From Verrucomicrobiota bacterium (GTDB lineage: Bacteria; Verrucomicrobiota; Kiritimatiellia; CAIQIC01; Lenti-01), in NCBI GenBank assembly GCA_003451935.1, contig DMJA01000197.1, positions 1 to 5,889 on the forward strand: 5,889 nucleotides of DNA. The letters are read 5' to 3'. The notes below the pieces were generated by a model. That model worked only from the letters and a program-made list of their open reading frames with translations. It had not been told where the DNA came from and did not search any database. The position numbers and the translations under genes are program-made. Shown here one piece after another: positions 1-5,744 of this stretch (position 1 is the first letter of the stretch; each line of letters starts with the position of its first letter).

Positions 1-80
1 CCCCCCGAAAGCAGGACCCCCAGCAGAATCCAGATAGACCACCGACCGATTGCCGCAAATTGAGGTTTGCAGAACTTCAT
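1..80 (-). CDS. 5' end of an exported protein gene (partial, runs off left edge)
   Basis: An open frame starts at the ATG at 80-78 on the minus strand and continues to the edge of the window, giving 26 complete codons. The peptide begins MKFCKPQFAAIGRW and continues into the hydrophobic run IWILLGVLLSGG. A charged start followed by a hydrophobic core is what a Sec signal peptide or an N-terminal membrane anchor looks like. No lipobox cysteine appears before the window ends. There is no convincing Shine-Dalgarno sequence upstream, and the T-tract of an intrinsic terminator ends only 17 nt before the ATG, so transcription of this gene is hard to explain unless the terminator leaks. It lies 77 bp after the beta-barrel gene on the same strand, which suggests an envelope role, but the function cannot be named from so little sequence. 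The frame could also be chance. Confidence 0.45.
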   Translation of the reverse strand, partial: MKFCKPQFAAIGRWSIWILLGVLLSG

Positions 81-97
81 ATATCGGAATCTACACG

Positions 98-126
98 AAA
101 AAATCCGCCGGGACAATGGCGGATTT
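98..126 (-). terminator. Intrinsic terminator downstream of the beta-barrel gene
   Basis: Read on the minus strand, a perfect 9-bp stem AAATCCGCC/GGCGGATTT (arms at 126-118 and 109-101) closes an 8-nt loop and runs into six consecutive T residues (103-98). It lies 31 nt after the stop codon of the beta-barrel gene. On the plus strand the hairpin is followed by only three T residues, all part of the stem, so it should act mainly in the minus direction. Confidence 0.85.
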
Positions 127-157
127 GCACTTTCACCCGGTGGGTTGGGGCCTCGGA

Positions 158-1582
158 TCAGAAGGCGTAGGCGAACCCGTAGATCACCTCGTGCTCCTCC
201 ATGGCCCCGTCGTCATGGAAATTGGTGTTTTCCCAAGAGTAGGTATAGGTGAGGTTGCGGGACAGGCGCCGGGAAAGCTGGCGGGAGTGGTTCAGCGACA
301 CGTCGAACGTCGTGGTCTTCTCCGTCTCCGCGTCCTCCTCCCCCAGCGGCGTCGACAGCTCGTATTCCGCGGAGAATGCAAAACTCAACCCATAGAGGAT
401 CAGGTCCTTGATGCCGAAATTATATCCAAAGGTCGTTGTTTCCGTGTCGGCGGTGGAGCCAAATGTTTCTTGGGGCTCCTGGGTGAACGTCAAGGCATGC
501 TGCGCCCGAGGGCTCAACTGGTGCGTGAGTTGCACGTTGTATTCGAAGGTGACCTCCTCATCCGTGGCGACTTCCCCGCTAGGGGTGGTCCATGAAATCT
601 CGTCGTCGGTCCACGTGTCTTCCCACGTGGCGGACATCGCCAAATGGAGGCTCTTGGACAATTGAAATTCGTCCATCACCGTGAGGGTGTGCGTCGGCTC
701 CCACGTGGCACCCTTATCCTCGCCCTCCCCCGTGTCGACATCCTCGGATTCGAACCCGAATGAATAGGTGATCTTGGGACGGGCCAGCCAGCTCAGCGGA
801 ATCGTGCCGGAAATCCCGAAGTTCTCCGTGATCTCGTCGGTTTCCTCCTCCGTCTCCACCATGGTGGTGACATCGTTTTCCCATGAATAATAGAGGCTGC
901 CCCAAGTGAACAAATCCAGAAAGACGCCGGCAAACAAGAGGGTCTCGTCCTGGTCGTCCGCTCGGTATTCTTCCTTGTCGTGCCGCTCGCGAGTGTGGTC
1001 CGCATTGCCTTCGAGCCGGAACTTCCCATAGTTCCAATTCGCGAACACGCTACCCTCCTGGGTCATCATGGGATCTCGTTTCGAGCCCCCTGGACGGTAG
1101 GTGTCCTGTTCGGATTCAATTTCATACGATATCAGCCCATTGCCCCCCAGCGTCAGCCGGGGGTGAGCCGTTTGGAACGTCACGTTGAAGTCATACAGCT
1201 CCGTGTCCTCGTCGTTCCGCTTGAAATAATCCATGTATTCGTACGAACCGGACAAATTGAACGTCGTGCTGGGCCGCATCCCCACCGAACTCGACTGCAT
1301 CGACACGCCCGGCATCCAGTAGAAATCGCCCTTCTGATAGTTGGGATCCTCCTCCTCCGGATAGGCCCCGTCCACATTGCTTTGATAGCCCAGTTCGGTC
1401 CGGGCGGTCAGGAGGAACTCAAACAACCCTAATTTGAACGTCTGGGCGAAACCCGGCAGCGCCAGGGCCAGCCACAACGACACGCCCAGCCATGCCCGGA
1501 AAAAGCCCCCGCCCGAAGGAAGCCTAGGCTTCCGGCCGGCCGGGGGCTGCCTGCACCCGTTCGTCTGGGGAAACTCGCGCAT
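158..1582 (-). CDS. Outer-membrane beta-barrel protein with acidic loops (BBP2-like?), start uncertain
   Basis: From the ATG at 1582 this encodes 474 residues. A hydrophobic segment at about 32-45 ends in PGFA before QTF, a plausible signal peptidase I site after residue 46. The mature part alternates aromatic/hydrophobic and polar residues, as transmembrane beta strands do, and ends AYAF, the terminal Phe expected of a Bam-assembled barrel. Segments between strands are strikingly acidic (EEED, DDQDE, ETEEETDE, GEEDAETE). The early RTELGYQSNVDG resembles the first strand of putative beta-barrel porin 2 proteins, but this is family resemblance only. The start is doubtful. Residues 1-31 form an unusually long Pro/Gly-rich leader, and residues 12-27 are encoded by a terminator-like hairpin. 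A TTG at 1591 adds three residues; a GTG at 1483 would give 441 residues and skip the hairpin. No start has a clear ribosome binding site. The substrate or role is unknown; a porin or polysaccharide-export accessory are possibilities. Confidence 0.85.
   Translation of the reverse strand: MREFPQTNGCRQPPAGRKPRLPSGGGFFRAWLGVSLWLALALPGFAQTFKLGLFEFLLTARTELGYQSNVDGAYPEEEDPNYQKGDFYWMPGVSMQSSSVGMRPSTTFNLSGSYEYMDYFKRNDEDTELYDFNVTFQTAHPRLTLGGNGLISYEIESEQDTYRPGGSKRDPMMTQEGSVFANWNYGKFRLEGNADHTRERHDKEEYRADDQDETLLFAGVFLDLFTWGSLYYSWENDVTTMVETEEETDEITENFGISGTIPLSWLARPKITYSFGFESEDVDTGEGEDKGATWEPTHTLTVMDEFQLSKSLHLAMSATWEDTWTDDEISWTTPSGEVATDEEVTFEYNVQLTHQLSPRAQHALTFTQEPQETFGSTADTETTTFGYNFGIKDLILYGLSFAFSAEYELSTPLGEEDAETEKTTTFDVSLNHSRQLSRRLSRNLTYTYSWENTNFHDDGAMEEHEVIYGFAYAF
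1500..1548 (-). terminator. Terminator-like hairpin inside the 5' end of the barrel reading frame
   Basis: On the minus strand an outer 8-bp stem AGCCCCCG/CGGGGGCT (1548-1541 with 1511-1504) encloses a partly paired internal region and an inner 16-bp palindrome GGAAGCCTAGGCTTCC (1533-1518). TTTTT follows at 1504-1500. This has the form of a strong Rho-independent terminator. Its upstream edge is 73 nt after the stop codon of the lipoprotein gene, a normal position for that gene's terminator. However, it overlaps the apparent first codons of the downstream barrel gene, so it is either the lipoprotein terminator (with the barrel start wrongly placed) or an attenuator in the barrel mRNA. Confidence 0.7.
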
Positions 1583-1621
1583 GGCGAACAAATCCGCGGC
1601 CCGAAACGGGCGGCAGAACCC

Positions 1622-1966
1622 CTACCGAGTGCTCTTGGTCGGATTGTATTCTTTGATACTGGCGGCCGATCCGGTGAAATCCCCCGGCTCGCCCCACTGC
1701 ACCACTTTGCCGTTTTCGAAATACACCCAATAGGTCTTGGGGGTCCAGGTGAAGCCCGGCGGCAGATATTCCCACACCTCGGTCCATTCTTCGCCTTCGT
1801 ACACCTTGGCGGCGCGAATGGTGGAGGGCTTGCCAATGGCTTCCCGGACCGCTTCCGGCTCCATCCCCAGTTGCAGTTTTCCAACGTTGACATTCATGAC
1901 CGAGCAGGCGCCCAGGCCCAACGCCAACATCACTCCCGCCAATATCCCACTTGCTGTTCGCATCAT
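1622..1966 (-). CDS. Small lipoprotein with BamE/SmpA-OmlA-like domain
   Basis: This gene encodes 114 residues. It has an N-terminal signal with the lipobox LGAC at residues 18-21 (Cys21 would be lipidated). The +2 residue is Ser, not Asp, which by enterobacterial rules favours the outer membrane. The rest resembles the SmpA/OmlA (BamE) fold: LQLGMEPEAVREAIGKPS at 31-48 is the typical 'G-M-x-x-x-x-V-x-x-x-x-G-x-P' helix entry, followed by beta-rich sequence with WEY at 65-67 and YWVYFENGKVVQW at 79-91. BamE assists outer-membrane protein assembly, but many unrelated lipoproteins share this domain, so identity as the BAM subunit is not claimed. The start is set by GGGAGAGG just upstream and by the position of the signal peptide; the frame stays open to an ATG at 2062, which would bury the signal. 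A second ATG follows at once (1963). It is 110 bp downstream of etfA with no clear terminator between, and 39 bp upstream of the barrel ATG. Confidence 0.85.
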   Translation of the reverse strand: MMRTASGILAGVMLALGLGACSVMNVNVGKLQLGMEPEAVREAIGKPSTIRAAKVYEGEEWTEVWEYLPPGFTWTPKTYWVYFENGKVVQWGEPGDFTGSAASIKEYNPTKSTR

Positions 1967-1970
1967 CGGT

Positions 1971-1978
1971 CCTCTCCC
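1971..1978 (-). promoter_or_regulatory. Ribosome binding site of the lipoprotein gene
   Basis: GGGAGAGG on the minus strand ends 4 nt before the first ATG (1966) and 7 nt before the second (1963). It decides the start against the longer open frame from 2062 and slightly favours initiation at the second ATG. The upstream AT-rich stretch around 1985-2005 could hold a promoter, but no good -35/-10 pair is visible. Confidence 0.7.
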
Positions 1979-2076
1979 TTGTTGTGGAAGTTTTACTTTA
2001 TCCAAAATGTCGTGAGATTCTGCCACGGGAACCTCCAGGCTGGCAAGCCTCAGGAAATCCACGCACCCGTCTCAAA

Positions 2077-3264
2077 TCACCGTTTCAAGGCCTTGATCAA
2101 TTCCGGAACCACATGGAACAGGTCGCCCACGATGCCGATGTCCGCCACGCCGAAGATGGGGGCATCGGGATCCTTGTTGATGGCGATGATCGTGTCGCTG
2201 CTGTTCATGCCCACCAGATGCTGGATCTGGCCGGAAACCCCGCAGGCGATGTAGATCTTGGGCCGCACCGTCTTGCCGGTCTGGCCCACTTGGTGGAAGC
2301 TCGAAATCCAGCCCGCGTCCACCGCGGCCCGGCTCGCGCCCACCGCCGCGCCGCCCAAGGCCTCGGCGAGTTCGGCCAGCAACTTGAAGTTTTCGGGCGC
2401 CCCCATCCCGCGCCCACCCGTCACGATGAATTCCGCGCCGGCCACGTTCACTTCGTTCTGCATGGCGTTGACGATTTCCAGGACCTTCACCGCCGGATCC
2501 TTCAGGTCCAGCTTTTCCTCGACCAGCGCGCCGGAGCGTCCCGCCACGGGCGAGGGATGCTTGAAGACCTTGGGCCGCACCGTCGCCATCTGCGGGCGGT
2601 GGTCCGGGCAGATGATGCACGCCATGATGTTTCCGCCAAACGCCGGGCGCGTCTGCAGCAGCAGGCGCTTGTCCGCATCCACATCCAGCTCGGTGCAATC
2701 CGCCGTCAGTCCCGTCTTCACCTGGATCGCCACCCGGGCGATGAATCCGCGACCGATGCTTGTCGCCCCGGCCAGCACCACCTCGGGCTTGTGCTTGCGG
2801 ATCAACGCGCTCATGGCCTCGGCATAGGGTTCGGCCGTATAAACCGCCAAGGCCGGATGGTCCACCACATAAATCTTGTCCGCTCCATGCTCAAACAGCG
2901 TCGCCGCGCAGCTTTTCACGCCGTGCCCCAGCAGGACGGCGCACAATTCGACCCCGAGCTTGTCCGCCAGCACGCGGCCTTCGCCCAGCAACTCGAAGGC
3001 CACTTCCTGCAGCTTGCCGCCGCGCTGCTCCGCGAACACCCAGACCCCGCGATAGGCATCCAGCGAACCGGCCGCCTCCTTCTTCTCCACCACTTCCATC
3101 GACAGCGCGCCCACGGGGCAGACCTCGATGCACGCCCCGCACGCCGTGCAGGCCTCGTTGACCTCCACCTTGGCATCCGCCCGCTGCGACAGCGCGCCGA
3201 ACGGGCAGGCCGAAACGCACGCGCCGCAGCCGATGCAGGTTTCCAAATCGATTTTCAGGCCCAT
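2077..3264 (-). CDS. etfA: Electron transfer flavoprotein alpha subunit with N-terminal 2[4Fe-4S] ferredoxin domain
   Basis: This gene encodes 395 residues, longer than the roughly 310-340 of a plain EtfA because of an added ferredoxin domain. Residues 1-55 hold two complete [4Fe-4S] motifs: CIGCGACVSACP (Cys10, 13, 16, 20) and CTACGACIEVCP (Cys39, 42, 45, 49). The EtfA N-domain follows from about 72 (YRGVWVFAEQ). The C-terminal FAD-binding domain shows GGRGMG (283-288), Ser311-Arg312, VGQTGKTV (326-333), GVSGQIQH (342-349), NKDPDAPIF (363-371) and GIVGDL (377-382), all conserved FAD contacts. With EtfB it should form a cytoplasmic flavoprotein passing electrons to or from the neighbouring acyl-CoA dehydrogenase. 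The two clusters offer a route to ferredoxin or another carrier, as in CarE of Acetobacterium woodii caffeyl-CoA reductase. All eight cluster cysteines are present. GGAGG lies 8 nt before the ATG and abuts the etfB stop, so translation is probably coupled. Electron bifurcation is inferred, not shown. Confidence 0.96.
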   Translation of the reverse strand: MGLKIDLETCIGCGACVSACPFGALSQRADAKVEVNEACTACGACIEVCPVGALSMEVVEKKEAAGSLDAYRGVWVFAEQRGGKLQEVAFELLGEGRVLADKLGVELCAVLLGHGVKSCAATLFEHGADKIYVVDHPALAVYTAEPYAEAMSALIRKHKPEVVLAGATSIGRGFIARVAIQVKTGLTADCTELDVDADKRLLLQTRPAFGGNIMACIICPDHRPQMATVRPKVFKHPSPVAGRSGALVEEKLDLKDPAVKVLEIVNAMQNEVNVAGAEFIVTGGRGMGAPENFKLLAELAEALGGAAVGASRAAVDAGWISSFHQVGQTGKTVRPKIYIACGVSGQIQHLVGMNSSDTIIAINKDPDAPIFGVADIGIVGDLFHVVPELIKALKR

Positions 3265-3272
3265 GACCGCTT

Positions 3273-3280
3273 CCTCCCTA
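3273..3280 (-). promoter_or_regulatory. etfA ribosome binding site overlapping the etfB stop codon
   Basis: On the minus strand the etfB stop TAG (3280-3278) runs straight into GGAGGAAG; the purine-rich tract GGGAGG shares the G of the stop codon. The GGAGG core is 8 nt from the etfA ATG. This arrangement allows ribosomes finishing etfB to re-initiate on etfA, which suits two subunits needed in equal amounts. Confidence 0.85.
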
Positions 3281-4066
3281 GACCAGCTTGCGCTCGCGCA
3301 GCAAATCCACCAGCTTCTGCGCCATGGCGGCGGGGTCTTCGCCCTGCCATTTCACCCCGCCGGTCTTGGGCGGAGGCGAGAAAATCTTGACCACGCGCGT
3401 CGGCGAAGCATTCAGCCCCAGATGGGCCGGATCGGCGCCCGACGCCTCGGCCGTCAGCGGCACAATGTTCAGTTTCTTGGCCGCCATTTTGCCGCGCAAC
3501 GACGCCATGCGGGGCACATTGGCCTCTTTGACCACCGTCAGCGCGCAAGGCAGCGCGACTTCCAGCTTCTCGTAGCCGTCTTCATAGGTCCGCTCCACGG
3601 TCGCCTGGCCATCCGCAATCTCGACCTTGCGCGCATAGGCGATGCAGGGGATGCCCAGCCAGTCGGCCACGCCCGGCCCCACCTGCGCGGTGTCGCCGTC
3701 GATCGCCTGCTTGCCGAACAGCACCAGATCGGGCTTCTCCAGTTTGCCGATCGCGATGCTCAGCGCATAGCTCGTCGCCCACGTGTCCGAACCCGCAAAG
3801 GCCCGGTCGCACAGCAGCACCACCGCATCCGCGCCGCGGCCCACCGCCTCCTTCAGGATTTCCGCCGCCTGCGGCGGGCCCATGGTCAGCACCGTGATCT
3901 TCGTGCCGGGATGCTTTTCCTTGAGCTGCAGCGCCATCTCCAGCGCGTTCTCGTCGAAGGGGTTCAGGATGGATTCGACCCCGTCGCGCACCAGCGTGTT
4001 GGTCTCGGGATTGATCCGGACCTGCGTGGTGTTCGGGACCTGCTTGGCGCAAACCACAATGTGCAT
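3278..4066 (-). CDS. etfB: Electron transfer flavoprotein beta subunit
   Basis: This gene encodes 262 residues, normal for EtfB. The N-terminus MHIVVCAKQVPNTTQVRI and NPFDENALEMAL (35-46) are characteristic of the family. DRAFAGSDTWATSYAL (87-102) and GKQAIDGDTAQVGP (118-131) form the nucleotide-binding region. That region holds AMP in canonical Etfs and a second FAD in electron-bifurcating Etfs; the D-R-A-F-x-G-x-D-T-x-A-T-S pattern resembles the anaerobic, bifurcating type as I recall it. The EtfB signature region is at about 157-198 (VERTYEDGYEKLEV, then PRMASLRGKMAAKK). AGGAG lies 8 nt before the ATG. The gene follows the dehydrogenase after 60 bp and precedes etfA by 13 bp. The product should dimerise with the ferredoxin-EtfA and probably accepts electrons from NADH. 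The family call is firm; the bifurcating subtype needs an alignment. Confidence 0.96.
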   Translation of the reverse strand: MHIVVCAKQVPNTTQVRINPETNTLVRDGVESILNPFDENALEMALQLKEKHPGTKITVLTMGPPQAAEILKEAVGRGADAVVLLCDRAFAGSDTWATSYALSIAIGKLEKPDLVLFGKQAIDGDTAQVGPGVADWLGIPCIAYARKVEIADGQATVERTYEDGYEKLEVALPCALTVVKEANVPRMASLRGKMAAKKLNIVPLTAEASGADPAHLGLNASPTRVVKIFSPPPKTGGVKWQGEDPAAMAQKLVDLLRERKLV

Positions 4067-4081
4067 CTGGGATTCTCCTCT

Positions 4082-4103
4082 CGGCCGGGCACGGCCCCGG
4101 CCG
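4082..4103 (-). other. Intercistronic GC-rich hairpin upstream of etfB
   Basis: CGGCCGGG and CCCGGCCG form a perfect 8-bp stem around a 6-nt loop, in the 60-bp gap between the dehydrogenase stop and the etfB start. No T-tract follows, so it is not a classical terminator. It ends only a few bases before the etfB ribosome binding site (AGGAG at 4079-4075). It could block 3'-to-5' decay or mark a processing site that sets dehydrogenase and Etf levels differently. In DNA this GC-rich it might also be incidental. Confidence 0.5.
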
Positions 4104-4126
4104 TTCGACCCGTCCGGGCCGTCCGC

Positions 4127-5302
4127 CTACGGCTTGGCGACCGCCGCGTATTCCTTGTTCAGCGCCATGCCGATGATGTCGCGCTGGATCTGGTTGGTGC
4201 CCTCGTAGATCTGCAGGATCTTCGCGTCGCGCATCATCTTCTCGACGGGATATTCCTTCATGTAGCCGTAGCCGCCGAACACCTGCACGGCGTCCGTCGT
4301 CACCTGCATCGCGATGTCCGAGGCATAGACCTTGCACATCGCCGAGAACTTCGAGATGTCCTTCACGCCGGCGTCGATGGACTTCACCACCGCGTAGGTC
4401 AGCGCCCGGGCCGTTTCCACCTTCGTGGCCATGTCCGCCAGCATCCAGCTCAGCCCTTGGTTCGCGATGATCGGCTTGCCGAACTGTTCGCGCACCTTCG
4501 CGTACATCACCGCCTCGTCCAGCGCGCCCTGCGCCAGCCCCACCGCCTGCGCCGCGATGCCCGGCCGCGACACGTCGAACGTCTTCATCGCCCAGATGAA
4601 GCCCGTGCCTTCGCGCCCGATCAGGTTCGCCGCCGGCACTTCGCAATCCTCGAAGATCAGCTCGCGCGTCGCGCTCGCCCGGATGCCCAGCTTGTTCTCC
4701 TTCTTGCCAAAGGTAAAGCCCGGCGTGCCCTTCTCGACGATGAAGCAGCTCACGCCGCGCGCGCCGCGGTTCTTGTCCGTCACCGCGAACACCGTGTAGA
4801 TGTCGGCCTCGCCGCCGTTGGTGATCCACTGCTTCGTGCCATTGAGGACGTACTTGTCGCCCTTCTTGACCGCCGTCGTGCGGATCGAGCCCGCGTCGGA
4901 ACCCGCGTTGGGCTCCGTCAGCGCATAGGCCGCCCACTTCTCGCCGCTCGCCAGCGGGGCCAAAAACTTCTTCTTCTGCTCGGCGCTGCCGCCGATCAGG
5001 ATCGGGTCCGCTCCCAGCCCGCTCGCCGCATACGACACCGACACGCCGATGCAGATCCGGCTCAACTCCTCCACCGCGATCAGGTTCGGCATGCTGTCGC
5101 CCTCGAACGTCCCGCCGTATTCCACCGGGATGTAGAGCCCCATCAAATCCATCTTGCCCAGTTCCCGCAGGATGTCCGTGGGGAAATGCCCGGTCTCGTC
5201 CAATTCCGCCCGCACCGGCTTCACGCGCGACTCCGCGAACTCGCGCACCATGCCGCGGATTTCCAGCGCCAATTCCGACAATCCATAATTCAGCTCAGCC
5301 AT
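4127..5302 (-). CDS. Acyl-CoA dehydrogenase, short-chain/butyryl-CoA type
   Basis: This gene encodes 391 residues, a typical length. The flavin/substrate signature ALTEPNAGSDAGS is at 127-139, WITN at 159-162 (flavin-stacking region), KLGIRASATRELIF at 204-217, REQFGKPI at 271-278, QVFGGYGY at 340-347, and IYEGTNQIQR at 365-374. Glu367 is the expected catalytic base, at the same place as in Megasphaera butyryl-CoA dehydrogenase. The enzyme interconverts an acyl-CoA and its trans-2-enoyl-CoA in the cytoplasm, using FAD and exchanging electrons with Etf. Beside etfB and a ferredoxin-etfA it most likely works in the reductive direction (crotonyl-CoA or another enoyl-CoA as acceptor). No thiolase, crotonase or CoA transferase gene is in view, so the substrate is open; beta-oxidation is the main alternative. 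The start at 5302 is chosen over an upstream ATG at 5404 because AAGGAG lies 6 nt before it and the extra 34 residues look non-coding. Confidence 0.96.
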   Translation of the reverse strand: MAELNYGLSELALEIRGMVREFAESRVKPVRAELDETGHFPTDILRELGKMDLMGLYIPVEYGGTFEGDSMPNLIAVEELSRICIGVSVSYAASGLGADPILIGGSAEQKKKFLAPLASGEKWAAYALTEPNAGSDAGSIRTTAVKKGDKYVLNGTKQWITNGGEADIYTVFAVTDKNRGARGVSCFIVEKGTPGFTFGKKENKLGIRASATRELIFEDCEVPAANLIGREGTGFIWAMKTFDVSRPGIAAQAVGLAQGALDEAVMYAKVREQFGKPIIANQGLSWMLADMATKVETARALTYAVVKSIDAGVKDISKFSAMCKVYASDIAMQVTTDAVQVFGGYGYMKEYPVEKMMRDAKILQIYEGTNQIQRDIIGMALNKEYAAVAKP

Positions 5303-5308
5303 CTTCGA

Positions 5309-5314
5309 CTCCTT
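5309..5314 (-). promoter_or_regulatory. Ribosome binding site of the acyl-CoA dehydrogenase gene
   Basis: AAGGAG on the minus strand, 6 nt before the ATG at 5302, fixes the start and excludes the longer frame from 5404. Confidence 0.85.
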
Positions 5315-5350
5315 GCTTGCGGTTCCCAATCCGGAAAGACCAGACCGCGG

Positions 5351-5379
5351 AATATGCCAGCCCCCCCTTCCGGTTGCAA
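5351..5379 (-). promoter_or_regulatory. Possible promoter of the dehydrogenase-etfBA operon
   Basis: On the minus strand TTGCAA (5379-5374) and CATATT (5356-5351) are 17 bp apart. Each matches four of six bases of the sigma70 -35 and -10 consensus, and they lie about 50 nt before the start codon. The -35 box sits in a perfect palindrome GGTTGCAACC (5372-5381), which could be an operator or chance. The evidence is weak but this is the best candidate in the divergent region. Confidence 0.35.
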
Positions 5380-5410
5380 CCCAAAGAATCGCTTTTCCCC
5401 GCAAAAACCG

Positions 5411-5438
5411 TTGACATCCCCCGCCTCGCGGCTACACT
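5411..5438 (+). promoter_or_regulatory. Sigma70-type promoter of rpsT
   Basis: A perfect -35 box TTGACA (5411-5416), a 16-bp spacer and the -10 box TACACT (5433-5438) precede rpsT. Transcription should start near 5445, giving a leader of about 30 nt. The strength suits a ribosomal protein gene. Confidence 0.8.
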
Positions 5439-5461
5439 GGCCGGACTTTTTGAATTGGAAC

Positions 5462-5466
5462 AGGAG
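5462..5466 (+). promoter_or_regulatory. Ribosome binding site of rpsT
   Basis: AGGAG lies 8 nt before the rpsT ATG at 5475 and confirms that start. Confidence 0.85.
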
Positions 5467-5474
5467 TAGAACAC

Positions 5475-5744
5475 ATGCCCAACAGCAAGAACGCCGCCAA
5501 GCGCGCCAAGACATCCGAGAAATCCCGCCAGCGCAATGCCGAGACCAAGTCGGCCCTGAAGACCCTGCGCAAGGGCCTGCTCGCCGCCGTCGCGGAGAAT
5601 GCGGCGCCCAAGACCCAGGACGCCTACCGCGCCTTCTGCGCCGCCCTCGACAAAGCCGTCAAGCACGGCATCATCGCCAAGAACACGTCCATCCGGAAAA
5701 AGGCCCGCGCGGCCGCCCTGCTGCGCAAATCCGCCGCCAAATAG
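5475..5744 (+). CDS. rpsT: Small ribosomal subunit protein bS20
   Basis: This gene encodes 89 residues, the usual length of bS20. The N-terminus MPNSKNAAKRAKTSEKSRQR is the typical Lys/Arg-rich helix that binds 16S rRNA, and DKAVKHGIIAKNTSIRKKAR at about 59-78 is the conserved C-terminal bS20 block. The protein is a primary binder in 30S assembly. It is a single-gene unit with its own promoter, divergent from the acyl-CoA dehydrogenase operon. The gene is complete: its stop TAG is 66 bp before the adapter junction at 5811. No hairpin terminator is visible in 5745-5810; TTTTT follows the stop, but without a stem before it. In some bacteria bS20 represses its own translation; nothing here shows that. 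Confidence 0.98.
   Translation: MPNSKNAAKRAKTSEKSRQRNAETKSALKTLRKGLLAAVAENAAPKTQDAYRAFCAALDKAVKHGIIAKNTSIRKKARAAALLRKSAAK

Noticed and set aside
1600..1612. Small hairpin GCCCG-TTT-CGGGC (minus strand) just after the lipoprotein stop
   Set aside because: It has only a 5-bp stem and no T-tract; the much stronger structure at 1500-1548 is the better terminator candidate.
1967..2062. N-terminal extension of the lipoprotein to an ATG at 2062
   Set aside because: It would place 32 residues before a clear lipoprotein signal peptide, while a good ribosome binding site marks the start at 1966/1963.
1967..2076. Possible terminator after etfA (AGGCT/AGCCT around 2037-2050)
   Set aside because: It has only a 5-bp stem and no T-tract, so the end of the Etf transcript is left open.
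1951..3390. A 479-codon open frame on the plus strand
   Set aside because: It is antisense to etfA, which has unmistakable ferredoxin and FAD motifs. The plus-strand product is His/Arg/Ala-rich with no recognisable motif.
3582..4937. A 451-codon minus-strand frame overlapping etfB and the dehydrogenase
   Set aside because: It is a shifted-frame shadow of two well-identified genes and is Gly/Arg-rich without family motifs.
5303..5404. N-terminal extension of the acyl-CoA dehydrogenase to an ATG at 5404
   Set aside because: AAGGAG directly precedes the ATG at 5302, the family normally begins there, and the extension overlaps the promoter region.
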